The position numbers and the translations under genes were made by a program. From the IMG/VR virus record IMGVR_UViG_3300021138_001895, positions 1 through 48,522 of that record: DNA of 48,522 nucleotides; one strand, given 5' to 3'. This document shows, one piece after another, positions 15,376 to 24,564 of this stretch (the stretch's first letter is position 1; each line of letters starts with the position of its first letter). Below the pieces are notes generated by a model. The model was not told the DNA's origin. It did not search any database and saw nothing but the letters and a program-made list of their open reading frames with translations. The DNA comes from a virus.

Positions 15376-16246
15376 AACCGCCATCACCGCCACCAGCGTA
15401 GCTACTGCCCATGCCCTGTCTAGTATAACTGGGATTGAGTCCATTCATTTCTAGTATATCGTCACGTATGTTTTGATTGCGTTTTTCAATATTCAAAACT
15501 CGAGTAAAGCTGTTGGTGACTGCTGCAGTATAATAGGCAAATGGGTTGGCACTTTTTGATTCGTCAAATCGTAAGCCAATGTATGTGAGTTGTAACAATG
15601 CCTGCGACCTCATTTCGTCATTGTAGGTGTATCCGCGCCAGTTGCTGCGAGTAGCATAACGTTCACACAGTTTCATAAACATATGAGCTAGTTTTTTGGT
15701 CATGTTGCCGTGCATTTTTTGAAATTCGCCAGTTTCTAAATCACCTTGCCAGTGACTCTTTCCCACTAATACCGGATTGTTGTCGCCATCAACCGTAAAG
15801 TGTTGAAATGGCGGAAAGTTCACTTTGACGTATTTGGTGTGAGTCAAATCCAGTTCGTCATATTCGGTCAGTAACGGATCTTCATCATCCTCAATTTCCA
15901 AAGCTGACATACGAGCTTTTTTGGTTTTTGCATCGTCTACTGGAATATGATCCCAGGTCATTACCCTAAAAACTACATCAGTAGCAGCAACGTCCTTGAG
16001 CTTGATCTCGAACTCGTCCAATTTACGCTTGATTCCCTCGGCAATGCTGGCATCATACGCCACTTTGGCCAAGCGTTCAGCACGTAATCGTCTAGCTTCC
16101 AAAATGTTTTTCTTGTTGATCTTGCCAATATCGGGCAAGATCATGTCGTAATCGGCATATTCGGGCCGGGTAAAACTACAATATGTAGTTTTACTTTTGT
16201 GAATTTCTTTCAGTATATCTTTGTTGTTGAGGTAATTGTGCTTCAC
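15365..16246 (-). CDS. 55: Late-transcription sigma factor gp55
   Basis: A 293-aa protein whose C-terminal half carries the gp55 core: NDEMRSQALLQL, LRFDESKSANPFAYYTAAVT and NSFTRVLNIEKRNQNIRDDI. gp55 binds host RNA polymerase core and recognises the TATAAATA-type late promoters. T4 gp55 is 185 aa; here an N-terminal extension of about 110 residues, rich in Lys/Glu and Asp, precedes the core. The start is GTG at 16246, with AGGA six bases upstream. It heads the nine-gene minus-strand operon and has both a sigma70-type promoter candidate and a late motif upstream, so it may be made early and reinforce itself late (inference). The tail of the protein is a Gly/Ser/Tyr-rich stretch that overlaps the radical SAM start. 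Confidence 0.92.
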   Translation of the reverse strand: MKHNYLNNKDILKEIHKSKTTYCSFTRPEYADYDMILPDIGKINKKNILEARRLRAERLAKVAYDASIAEGIKRKLDEFEIKLKDVAATDVVFRVMTWDHIPVDDAKTKKARMSALEIEDDEDPLLTEYDELDLTHTKYVKVNFPPFQHFTVDGDNNPVLVGKSHWQGDLETGEFQKMHGNMTKKLAHMFMKLCERYATRSNWRGYTYNDEMRSQALLQLTYIGLRFDESKSANPFAYYTAAVTNSFTRVLNIEKRNQNIRDDILEMNGLNPSYTRQGMGSSYAGGGDGGYDE

Positions 16247-16269
16247 CTGTGTTCCTTATCAGTTAGCGT

Positions 16270-16299
16270 ATACTAACATATTTATTGTTAACCTGTCAA
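16270..16299 (-). promoter_or_regulatory. Sigma70-type promoter candidate for the gp55 operon
   Basis: Minus-strand TTGACA (16299-16294) is a perfect -35 box, followed after 18 bases by TAGTAT (16275-16270). It leaves a 23-base leader with AGGA before the GTG start. The late motif at 16279-16286 lies inside the spacer, so the two modes of transcription may exclude each other. Confidence 0.4.
16279..16286 (-). promoter_or_regulatory. Late promoter motif (AATAAATA) upstream of gp55
   Basis: Minus-strand AATAAATA, 32 bases upstream of the gp55 start. It fits NATAAATA and would place gp55 partly under its own control. Confidence 0.45.
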
Positions 16300-16329
16300 C
16301 CTTTTATAATACTAGCAGTTAATTTTTCC

Positions 16330-16337
16330 CATAAATA
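16330..16337 (+). promoter_or_regulatory. Late promoter motif (CATAAATA) for the baseplate operon
   Basis: CATAAATA on the plus strand, 24 bases before the ATG at 16362. It heads the run of genes from the tube-junction protein to gp5. AAGGA follows at 16346-16350 as a ribosome binding site. Confidence 0.65.
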
Positions 16338-16361
16338 CTGTATAAAAGGAAAAATTGACTT

Positions 16362-17237
16362 ATGCCTTTACTAGACTCAGTCGGCCAAAATGGCACATAT
16401 GGAAACTTGGACCCAACGCACAAACCTGGCGGGGTAATAGATACTCTTCTCAACGTTGTTGATCCTGCTGGAATTAGAATGAAAGTTTCAGGATTGTTTG
16501 AGGGCGGTGTCAGTAGTCTGTTCTCAAAAAGTACTGCGCCATCAACCAATGTTGTAAATGCCAAAGATCCTACCAACCCTGAGAAAAAAGATTGGCGAGT
16601 CAAAATTGGCATGCCTCAGGCCAGTAAACTTTTTTACAATGATCAATCAAATGAATTATTACACATACTTGCCCGCACTGGCGGGGTTGTATTTCCCTAC
16701 ACTCCCAGTATCTCAGTAACACACAACGCACGTTATCAAGAACAAGCATTGACACACAGTAATTATAAAAATTATTTCTATGATGGATCAGATGTAGGAC
16801 CCATAACTATCACTGGAGATTTCACAGTACAAAACACTGATGATGGGTTATACTTGTTGGCAGCAATTCAATTTTTTAGAAGTTGCACAAAAATGTTTTT
16901 TGGTCAGGATAGTTTGGCCGGAAACCCGCCTCCTGTGGTTTATCTTGACGGATACGGAGAGTTTTATTTCCCGCATGTGAGTTGTGTTGTAACCAGTTTT
17001 CAACACACCATGCCTGCAGACTGTGACTATTTAGAATTTAAATATATACCATTTTCAAAATACGAAGGCGACGGATCAGTCAGTGCTTCAGCAGCACAAT
17101 CGGCTCGTCTGCCTACCACCAGTCAACTCACAGTCACAGTGCAACCCATATACAGTCGTAAAAACGTACACAACAACATGTCATTGGATGCGTTTAGTAA
17201 AGGTACTTTGTTGAGAAACAATGGAGGATTCTTATAA
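16362..17237 (+). CDS. Baseplate/tail-tube junction protein, gp48/gp54-like
   Basis: A 291-aa protein starting MPLLDSVGQNG behind AAGGA. The core contains GGVVFPYTPSISVTHNARYQ, LTHSNYKNYFYDGSDVG, ITGDFTVQNTDDGLY, FFRSCTKMFFGQDS and NPPPVVYLDGYGEFYFPHVS. These are typical of the T4-like tube initiator and cap proteins (gp54, gp48) that sit on the baseplate hub and seed the tail tube; they share the tube-protein fold. I cannot tell gp48 from gp54 without alignment, and only one of the two is seen in the window. The gene's stop overlaps the start of gp53 (TAATG), matching a baseplate operon. It is the first gene under the late motif at 16330. Confidence 0.8.
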   Translation: MPLLDSVGQNGTYGNLDPTHKPGGVIDTLLNVVDPAGIRMKVSGLFEGGVSSLFSKSTAPSTNVVNAKDPTNPEKKDWRVKIGMPQASKLFYNDQSNELLHILARTGGVVFPYTPSISVTHNARYQEQALTHSNYKNYFYDGSDVGPITITGDFTVQNTDDGLYLLAAIQFFRSCTKMFFGQDSLAGNPPPVVYLDGYGEFYFPHVSCVVTSFQHTMPADCDYLEFKYIPFSKYEGDGSVSASAAQSARLPTTSQLTVTVQPIYSRKNVHNNMSLDAFSKGTLLRNNGGFL

Positions 17238-17554
17238 TGGCAACTACCCAAGTTGTTTATAATAAAAGCAGTCCCTATGCAAAAACCAACACATTTGGTA
17301 ACGGGCAATTTTTAGACTTATTGGTATATCCCACAATCGTCAAACAAGCCGATGATGTACAGTTCACAGTTAACGCAATTTATCAATATCGTCCAGACTT
17401 ATTGGCCAACGACTTGTATGGTGACAGCGCACTATGGTGGGTGTTTCGTGCACGTAATCCTAATATCTTAGACGATCCCATATTTGATTTTCAAGCAGGT
17501 GTAACTATTTTTGTCCCCAAAAAGACCACGCTTGTCACTAACTTGGGTATCTAA
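17237..17554 (+). CDS. 53: Baseplate wedge protein gp53
   Basis: A 105-aa protein with the gp53 signature: YQYRPDLLANDLYGDSALWW, ARNPNILDDPIFDFQAG and a final VTIFVP. The second half looks like a LysM-type fold, as in T4 gp53. In T4 (196 aa) gp53 is the last wedge subunit to be added and lets wedges join around the hub; this one is about half that length and keeps only the core. It starts on the stop codon of the upstream gene and ends two bases before the next ATG, so all three are probably translated together. Confidence 0.85.
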   Translation: MATTQVVYNKSSPYAKTNTFGNGQFLDLLVYPTIVKQADDVQFTVNAIYQYRPDLLANDLYGDSALWWVFRARNPNILDDPIFDFQAGVTIFVPKKTTLVTNLGI

Positions 17555-17556
17555 CA

Positions 17557-20500
17557 ATGGCAGTATTAAGTGTTGGCCAGGCAGAGTCCAATTATCAGAA
17601 AGCAGTATCTGAAGAAAACGCAGCCAACAATGCATACAACAATGCATTGGATCAAAAGAATTCTGCCAGAAAAGCCTGGATAGCCTCCGGAAGCGCCCCG
17701 GACTCAGCGGAATCTGCGGCCTACAAGTCAGCACAGGCCAATTTCAACGCTGCGAGTACGGCTCGAGACGAAGCCGTAGCAAATAAAGAATATGCTGCAC
17801 AAGACCTCGCTGATGCAAAACAAGCCGTAGATAAAGCAAGTAGTCAGACTGCTACCGATGCAGTGGCTGACAAAACCACCAATCCTCCAGCAGAAACCCA
17901 AAATACTGGAACTAGTGTCCCTGCAACTCCAGCAGCAACTCAAAATACTGGAACTATTGCCCCTGCAAACACAACAACATTACCACCCAATGAAAAAGCA
18001 AATGTAGATACAACTAATTCAAATGATGATGTACAAGTAGTCAATGGGCCTTCCTATTCGGGAGCCGGGGGCGGACGAGGATCTTATACTGGGTATAATG
18101 CTGCTGACGAAACTGCGTCGCGAGAAAAAACACAAATTGGCGGGGTAGCACAAGATCGAGTGGTAACTGAAAATCCCCTTAGTGCTTATTCTAGTTACAC
18201 ATATAACATAAATCTTCATGCATTGACCGCAGCCGATTATAAAGTCATGGTAGAAACTCCAGAAAATTTTGTTCCTACTAGAAACATCATCAGCGGTGCC
18301 AATCGCTACAATAGTCCCTACAACGCCGCCAACACCAATACCACAATGCGTGCCACCAACTTTGCTGATGACTTTTATTTCGATGGATTGTCGATGACCA
18401 CGGTGATCGGACTCAACGCAGAAACACGCTCGTCAAATTCTATAGAAATAAAATTCACAATCATTGAGCCATATGGCATGACATTGATGAATAGGCTAGT
18501 GGATCTAAATCGTGACGAATTGAACGGCACAAACTATTTAGATACTCCCTATCTTTTAGAAATAAACTTTTTTGGTGCCGACGATGACGGGATCCTTAAA
18601 GAGATCATAGAACAAAAAAAGTGGATCTGTATCAAATTGATCAACATGAAGATCAAAGCCGGTATCAAAGGTAGCGAATACCAAATTCAAGCAGTGCCAT
18701 ACAACTATCAAGGAAATTTTGCATCAACGCAAGTGCTTAAATCAAATTTTAATGTCACTGCCGGCACAGTGGCAGAATATTTTGATTCTGGAATAGATGC
18801 AGAAGCTGCTGCTCAAATTGACAACAATCGATCTGAATCAGAAGCCTACAAATCTCAGCAGACTTCGTTGGCAGATTTTTACAAAAAGTACCCCACTGAT
18901 GATGAACAGGCTGCGGCAATCAAACGCGGCGAATTGCCAACCGCTGACAAGAAAACAAGTTCGGTACTGGCTCCGCCCAAATCCATAGTTGTAAAAACCA
19001 AAAGCCTAACCGGGGCATATAATCTTTGGAATGCACGAGAATTTGCCAATGGCAACGTAGGAGTTGCTGATCAAATAGCGTTTAATATTCACGATGATAT
19101 CAAAGTTTCTAAAATTGTTGACCCACAAAAAACAACAACCAAAAATTCTCCTTCAGTGGATTCAAAAACCGCTGCCAAAGGCAGCAGCACCAGTAATACC
19201 GGGCCAGCCGCAGTTGGGCCCAATCTAACACAAACAGTGCACAATCTCAATGCTGGCACACAGATACTGGCCATTATTGACATGGTGATGTTGAACAGTG
19301 ATTATATTTTGAATCAGTTGACCGATCCCAGCATACAAAATAAAACCAAAGGCAATCCAGTCAATTCAGCACAACAGGCCAGCGATTTATTAAACGGCAA
19401 ACCGGTCAATTGGTATCGAGTAATACCACAAATTGAATTGCTTGATTACGATACTAAAAAAAATAAATGGGGCAAAAAAGTAACATATCACATTCAACCC
19501 TATACATATCACAACAGTAGGCATCCGGCGGCGGATATATCCCTTCCGCCAAAACCAGTTAAAGAGTATCAATACATGTATACCGGACACAATACAGAAG
19601 TTATCAATTTTGACATTGATTTTAATGCGTTGTTTTTCACGGCAGCACAAGTGAATACCGCAAGTACAACCTCGTTGAATGTATCCAAAGTTGACGAAAA
19701 TAAACTGCCTGGTAACGATAAATCGGGATCAAACAAATTATCAAACACTGGAATACAACCCACTCAAAAAGAAGTTGTCAGTGTTGACAAAAGCACCACT
19801 AGCGGACAGGGCGAAACAAGAAGCGAAGTACAAAATGCCGGTGCCTTTGCCAAGGACCTTTATACCAGTGCCGGCGCAGACATGATCAATTTAAAATTGG
19901 ACATATTGGGCGACCCACAGTTTATCAAACAAGACGACATACTGTATAACCCACTGACTTTGGGTTTAGACTATAAAGGACAATTTGTTCCCAAAGGAAC
20001 TACTGGTAGCCTGGCCATGGACAACAGTGAAATTTTTTGTGTGGTTATTTTTAAAACTCCGGTAGATTTTGATGATGCCACTGGACTATTGCGGCTTGAT
20101 AGTGCATACAGCGTGAGCTATTTCAGTGGCTATTATAAAATTTTAACAGTTGAGAGCGAATTCAAAGGCGGCAAGTTTACACAAAAATTAAACACAGTTA
20201 GATATTCTAACCAACCACAAGAATGGGCAGATGTAAAAGGACAACACACAAATGGCTGGGATGTGGAAAGAAACGCCGACAACGCAATCAGTAACAAATC
20301 TCAAAATCCAGCAATTGCTTCTAATTCTATAGAACTAGAAACAACCAAACCAACCCCACCTCAAGTTGCAACGCCTGTTGCAACAACAATAGATGACAAT
20401 ATACCCGGATACGGAACCGCACCCACCAAACCGCAAGTGTTGCCTGGCGAAGAAGCTCCAAACGAAGACGCAAATTTAAAAGTTGTTGCTGAAAAAGGCG

Positions 20501-20865
20501 AAACTAAAACAATAGATCAAGCCACTAGTGCAGATGCAAATACTGTGCCGGTTCAAAGTACCAATGTTCCCGAGGCAAATCAGCAGGCGTTAAAGGATCA
20601 AGCCCGTACTCAAATTGAACAGTTATCCAACGCCAATGCCGAATTACAAACGCAAAATCGCGGATTACAGGTTCAAAACAGCAATTTAAATCCTGATGAT
20701 CCAGCACAGGCATCACAACTGGCACAAAATCGCGCACAAATCTCACAAAACAAGGCAACCATGGTGGCCAATGGCAACAAAGCAAACGAACTTGATAGCA
20801 AATATAAACTTTACCAGACATCAACAATTACAAGCAACGATGGTACAGTAATTAAACTCGACTAG
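17557..20865 (+). CDS. Large baseplate hub-associated structural protein
   Basis: An 1102-aa protein between gp53 and gp5. Residues 1-100 are an Ala/Gln/Asp-rich helical coiled coil. A Pro/Thr linker follows, with two copies of TQNTGT. The central region (about 200-400) holds NIEIKFTI-like strands, IIEPYGMTLMNRLVDLN, YLDTPYLLEINFFGADDDG and KWICIKLINMKIKAGIKGSE. A later region (about 770-900) contains LKLDILGDPQFIKQDDILYN and YFSGYYKILTVESEFKGGKF. Both regions resemble large structural proteins of T4-like cyanophages and hub-type proteins. The C-terminal 90 residues are again a Gln/Asn-rich coiled coil. The slot beside gp5 suggests it takes part in the central hub, possibly replacing gp27 (inference), since no separate gp27 is seen here. 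The stop is TAG. The structural role is secure; the exact equivalent is not. Confidence 0.7.
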   Translation: MAVLSVGQAESNYQKAVSEENAANNAYNNALDQKNSARKAWIASGSAPDSAESAAYKSAQANFNAASTARDEAVANKEYAAQDLADAKQAVDKASSQTATDAVADKTTNPPAETQNTGTSVPATPAATQNTGTIAPANTTTLPPNEKANVDTTNSNDDVQVVNGPSYSGAGGGRGSYTGYNAADETASREKTQIGGVAQDRVVTENPLSAYSSYTYNINLHALTAADYKVMVETPENFVPTRNIISGANRYNSPYNAANTNTTMRATNFADDFYFDGLSMTTVIGLNAETRSSNSIEIKFTIIEPYGMTLMNRLVDLNRDELNGTNYLDTPYLLEINFFGADDDGILKEIIEQKKWICIKLINMKIKAGIKGSEYQIQAVPYNYQGNFASTQVLKSNFNVTAGTVAEYFDSGIDAEAAAQIDNNRSESEAYKSQQTSLADFYKKYPTDDEQAAAIKRGELPTADKKTSSVLAPPKSIVVKTKSLTGAYNLWNAREFANGNVGVADQIAFNIHDDIKVSKIVDPQKTTTKNSPSVDSKTAAKGSSTSNTGPAAVGPNLTQTVHNLNAGTQILAIIDMVMLNSDYILNQLTDPSIQNKTKGNPVNSAQQASDLLNGKPVNWYRVIPQIELLDYDTKKNKWGKKVTYHIQPYTYHNSRHPAADISLPPKPVKEYQYMYTGHNTEVINFDIDFNALFFTAAQVNTASTTSLNVSKVDENKLPGNDKSGSNKLSNTGIQPTQKEVVSVDKSTTSGQGETRSEVQNAGAFAKDLYTSAGADMINLKLDILGDPQFIKQDDILYNPLTLGLDYKGQFVPKGTTGSLAMDNSEIFCVVIFKTPVDFDDATGLLRLDSAYSVSYFSGYYKILTVESEFKGGKFTQKLNTVRYSNQPQEWADVKGQHTNGWDVERNADNAISNKSQNPAIASNSIELETTKPTPPQVATPVATTIDDNIPGYGTAPTKPQVLPGEEAPNEDANLKVVAEKGETKTIDQATSADANTVPVQSTNVPEANQQALKDQARTQIEQLSNANAELQTQNRGLQVQNSNLNPDDPAQASQLAQNRAQISQNKATMVANGNKANELDSKYKLYQTSTITSNDGTVIKLD

Positions 20866-20879
20866 GATATAATACACAC

Positions 20880-23800
20880 ATGGCATTCTCAGACAATGTA
20901 ATTGGCAAAAAAATACCCCGACACTATGACCGTGATGCAGTGGCCGGAGTCAAGAACGACACTGGTATCTATATTGGCATAGTCAAAGACAACCTTTCGC
21001 CAGCACGTGATGGCAGATTGCGAGTTTGGGTTCCTGATTTTGGCGGAGACGAAAACAACGATCAAAATTGGCGCAAAGTAAACTATGCCAGTCCTTATTT
21101 TGGTAGTACATACCACAAAGATAAAACACAAAACAATAGTTTTAGTGATGTACAGCACACCTACGGCATGTGGATGGTGCCACCAGACCTTGGCAACCAG
21201 GTGCTATGTTGTTTTGTAAACGGACAACCTGATCGTGGTTATTGGTTTGCTTGTACCAGCGAAGGGCTGGGACAATACATGTTACCTGGCATGGCTGCTG
21301 GCAATGTCATTGACAAAAACAACCTAGATCCTGCTATCAAGGCCAGTATATTAACCAGCAATACAGAAACACAATACTTACCAGTTGCTGAATTTAACGA
21401 AAATGATCCCAACAACATCAGCGGTACATTTTATAAAAACCCCAAACCCATACACAGTTTCCAAGCAAATATATTGTTTCAACAGGGACTGGATCGAGAT
21501 AAAACTCGCGGAGCAATCAGTTCCAATAGTCAGCGGGAAACTCCCAGCTATGTGTTTGGGATCAGCACTCCGGGACGGCCGCTAGGCAAAGATCCTGCAG
21601 ACGATCCTGGATATTTAGACAAAGTCAACTCGGGCACGATCCCCGAAGACCAATATGCTATTCCAGTTCGCAAAGGCGGTCATACATTTGTCATGGACGA
21701 TGGAGATGTCAATGGTGTTGATCAATTGATACGTTTGCGTACTGCTGGCGGTCATCAAATACTGATGAACGATGATCAAAGCGTGATGTATGTTGCACAC
21801 AAAAATGGCACCAGCTGGGTTGAAATAGATGATACTGGTATAAAAATATACACCAAAGGCGATTTTAGTGTACGAAGTGAGGGCGATTTTAATTTACACG
21901 CCGACGGTGATATCAACATGCAGGCCCTGGGCAGTATCAACATGGACAGCACCGCTGCCACCACCATGACTAGCGCACAAATTAATATAGGCGGGAGCGA
22001 AAGTACCTTGATATATGGTGCTAAAATGAGCATGGGCGGCGGGGAAATCATTGTCAGCAGTGACGGTAAACTCAGCGTAAGCTCGTCACTAGCAATGAAA
22101 ATAAATGGCAGCACTGTTGACATCAATGGCGGCGGGGGCGGTAGCAGCATACCTAATCCAGTAATACAAAAGAATAAATTGGCTGATACAACATATGATA
22201 GTCAAGTTACCAAATTATGGAATAGCGTACCAGCAAGTGTAGACAGCATTGTCAAAGTGTTGCCTAGTCATGAGCCTTGGACTAGAACACAAACTCCAGT
22301 GGCATTAACTAAAGAAGTTAGTTCAAGCGTATGTGCTCCTAAAAAGGGAACAAACGTAATTGACACCACTCTGCCTCCCCCAAATAGTAATAATTTAGAT
22401 AAAGGCACAGTCAAAGGACAACCTGCTCCTTGGACCACAGACACTGCATTTATATCGGCGGTGCAAACCACCGCCAGCACACTAAATTTAAATTATATTG
22501 ATATGTTGAGTTGTATGCATTTAGAAACTGGTGGAGTAATGGATCCAGCAATTACCAATAGTCTAGGATATACCGGATTGATACAATTTGGCAGCGCTGC
22601 TGCAACTGCAATTGGCACAACCACTGCAACCCTGAGAGATATGGATCGTGCTACTCAGTGCACCTATGTCACCAAATACTTTCAAGTTAATAAATTAAAT
22701 GCCAAAGCGCCAAGTCCGCGATTGGTTGATATTTATTTGACCATACTATGGCCCGCAGCCATTGGCAAGCCCGATGATTACATAATCTGGGATAGTCAAA
22801 ATCCTCAAACCAGTAAACAATATTTTGCCAACCCGGCATTTGATCCAGGAAAAACAGTGGGACATACCACAGTGGCCATGGTGGCTGCACAAATTGCCAC
22901 GCACCAAGCCACAGTCAAACAAGCATTGGCCAATGCTGGGGTTGCAAGTCCAGCGACAAGCGGTACACTGGGAAGTGGCAACGGCAGTACTGTAACTGAT
23001 GGGTTTGGCAATCCAGTCAAAACTGGTACCACAGACACCAGTGGGTCCAATGCAGATCAAGGCATCACAATGGCTGCAGGCGAATCGGTAGCTCTGCCCA
23101 CATGTCCGGCAGAATACCTGGCTAAGACCTCAACATACAATCCCTCTGGAGGAGTAGGCACCACACCCAAACTATCACAACAACAAACAAAAGCAATGAT
23201 GGCTGAATTGGGCTATTACGAGAGCCAATTTAATTATAGTTTGATAAATGTTGATAGAATAGGCAAATACCAAGTTGATGCGCAGTACCTTGCAGATCTA
23301 GGATACATCAAACCTGATGCAATAAAACAATACGGGGCCAGCAACACATTAAATAGAAGCCAGAGTTGGACTGGCAAAGACAGTATCCAAAGCGAAAGCG
23401 ATTTCTTTGCAAGTGAGATTGTACAAGATACCATACAGTTTAACGAATTTACCAACAACTATTCAGCATTGATTGCCAATGGTGGCATATTGTCCACTGA
23501 TGATATTTGTACAGCAGCCGGTATGTTGTTTGTGGCACATCAATTCCGTAGCGCAGATAAAGCATTGGAATGGCGTAAACACGGGGCATTGATTGATGAG
23601 TTGGGAAGAACTGGTGCCGAATACTACAATCAAGGGCGATATGCTATAGATGTTCTGGCTGCTGGTGGTGCTGCAACCAACACCTCTTCGGCACAACAGA
23701 GCAGTGCCAGTGGCCCTGGTGGAAATAACACCAGTGGCATCAATCCTGATGATGTGTTTGTGTTCCAACAATCAGGATCGGGCACACGCAGTAATTTTGA

Positions 23801-24164
23801 CCAATTGAATGGATCATTTAAAACATCGTTGCTACAAATGGCACAGACATTTAAATTGGCAAAAGGCAGCAAAATTACGCTTACAAGTGCATATCGTAGC
23901 CCTGCAGATCAAGATGCTATATATCAGCGTTGGTTGCAAGCAGGTGGTGGACCCAATATGCCCACAGCAGGCGGCATTACTACCCCAGCAAAACCTTTGA
24001 GTCTTGGCGGGAAAGGCAGTCCTCACAATAATGGAGTTGCAATTGATAGCGGTCAATGTCCGCTGATAGCCAGCACAGTCGATCTAGCACAGTATGGATT
24101 ACGCTGGGGAGGTACTTTTACCAAGCCCGACGCAGTACATATACAAGAGGCAAACGCAAGTTAA
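20880..24164 (+). CDS. 5: Baseplate central spike gp5 with two lysozyme-like domains and an M15 peptidase
   Basis: A 1094-aa multidomain protein. (1) An OB-fold hub domain, about residues 25-130: TGIYIGIVKDNLSPARDGRL, MWMVPPDLGNQV, FVNGQPDRGYW. (2) A beta-helix spike near 327-423 with FNLHADGDINMQALGSINMD repeats, as in gp5C. (3) A transglycosylase-like domain with Glu549 in MHLETGG, then GYTGLIQFGSAAA. (4) A second lysozyme-like domain with Glu781 in GYYESQF and RIGKYQVDAQYL. (5) A C-terminal M15 peptidase: SAYRSPADQD, SPHNNGVAID (His1049, Asp1056) and DAVHIQ (Asp1084, His1087), matching the zinc ligands and acid of phage L-Ala-D-Glu peptidases. T4 gp5 is 575 aa with one lysozyme. The spike would pierce the outer envelope and open the wall during injection. 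Gly/Ser/Thr linkers separate the domains. Confidence 0.9.
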   Translation: MAFSDNVIGKKIPRHYDRDAVAGVKNDTGIYIGIVKDNLSPARDGRLRVWVPDFGGDENNDQNWRKVNYASPYFGSTYHKDKTQNNSFSDVQHTYGMWMVPPDLGNQVLCCFVNGQPDRGYWFACTSEGLGQYMLPGMAAGNVIDKNNLDPAIKASILTSNTETQYLPVAEFNENDPNNISGTFYKNPKPIHSFQANILFQQGLDRDKTRGAISSNSQRETPSYVFGISTPGRPLGKDPADDPGYLDKVNSGTIPEDQYAIPVRKGGHTFVMDDGDVNGVDQLIRLRTAGGHQILMNDDQSVMYVAHKNGTSWVEIDDTGIKIYTKGDFSVRSEGDFNLHADGDINMQALGSINMDSTAATTMTSAQINIGGSESTLIYGAKMSMGGGEIIVSSDGKLSVSSSLAMKINGSTVDINGGGGGSSIPNPVIQKNKLADTTYDSQVTKLWNSVPASVDSIVKVLPSHEPWTRTQTPVALTKEVSSSVCAPKKGTNVIDTTLPPPNSNNLDKGTVKGQPAPWTTDTAFISAVQTTASTLNLNYIDMLSCMHLETGGVMDPAITNSLGYTGLIQFGSAAATAIGTTTATLRDMDRATQCTYVTKYFQVNKLNAKAPSPRLVDIYLTILWPAAIGKPDDYIIWDSQNPQTSKQYFANPAFDPGKTVGHTTVAMVAAQIATHQATVKQALANAGVASPATSGTLGSGNGSTVTDGFGNPVKTGTTDTSGSNADQGITMAAGESVALPTCPAEYLAKTSTYNPSGGVGTTPKLSQQQTKAMMAELGYYESQFNYSLINVDRIGKYQVDAQYLADLGYIKPDAIKQYGASNTLNRSQSWTGKDSIQSESDFFASEIVQDTIQFNEFTNNYSALIANGGILSTDDICTAAGMLFVAHQFRSADKALEWRKHGALIDELGRTGAEYYNQGRYAIDVLAAGGAATNTSSAQQSSASGPGGNNTSGINPDDVFVFQQSGSGTRSNFDQLNGSFKTSLLQMAQTFKLAKGSKITLTSAYRSPADQDAIYQRWLQAGGGPNMPTAGGITTPAKPLSLGGKGSPHNNGVAIDSGQCPLIASTVDLAQYGLRWGGTFTKPDAVHIQEANAS

Positions 24165-24170
24165 TAAATA
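24163..24170 (+). promoter_or_regulatory. Possible late promoter motif (AATAAATA) before gp25
   Basis: AATAAATA ends only 7 bases before the gp25 ATG, much closer than the other motifs (17-32 bases). It would give a transcript starting at the ATG, so it may be chance or serve poorly. Confidence 0.3.
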
Positions 24171-24177
24171 ATACACT

Positions 24178-24564
24178 ATGACTACATTTTATCGAGGCTT
24201 CAGCACAGTTAACCGAGCTAAAAAATATCGTACCACGGATATTGATTTGGTCAAACAGGATTTAATCAATCATTTCAATATTCGAAAGGGAGAAAAACTC
24301 ATGCAACCAAACTTTGGTAGCGTGATATGGAGCGTGTTATTTGAGCCTTTAGATGACAATTTGACACGAGTCATTACTGAAGATGTTGAGCGAATTGTTG
24401 GATACGATCCCAGAATCGTGCTTAAAAATATCACTTTAGTCACACAAGATCAAGGGATACAAATAGAATTAGATTTGGTATATGTGCCAACAAATCTCGC
24501 TACCTCACTGAGTCTACAATTCAGTCAAAATTCAAGCACGTTAACTACATCCAAGTTGTATTAA
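24178..24564 (+). CDS. 25: Baseplate wedge protein gp25
   Basis: A 128-aa protein of the GPW/gp25 family. It begins MTTFYRGFSTVNRAKKYRTT and carries DLVKQDLINHFNIRKGEKLM, QPNFGSVIWSVLFEPLDD and RIVGYDPRIVLKNI, which are conserved through contractile injection systems. gp25 forms part of the inner baseplate wedge and helps start sheath assembly. The length equals that of T4 gp25 (132 aa). A candidate terminator and then a late promoter follow, so gp25 appears to close the transcription unit that began with the tube-junction gene. Confidence 0.93.
   Translation: MTTFYRGFSTVNRAKKYRTTDIDLVKQDLINHFNIRKGEKLMQPNFGSVIWSVLFEPLDDNLTRVITEDVERIVGYDPRIVLKNITLVTQDQGIQIELDLVYVPTNLATSLSLQFSQNSSTLTTSKLY

Noticed and set aside
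15376-15444. Upstream start of the twitch radical SAM gene
   Set aside because: It would add 23 hydrophobic residues encoded inside gp55; the ATG at 15375 gives a normal short overlap.
20868-20873. TATAAT as promoter for gp5
   Set aside because: No -35 element at any suitable distance, and the gene lies within the late operon.
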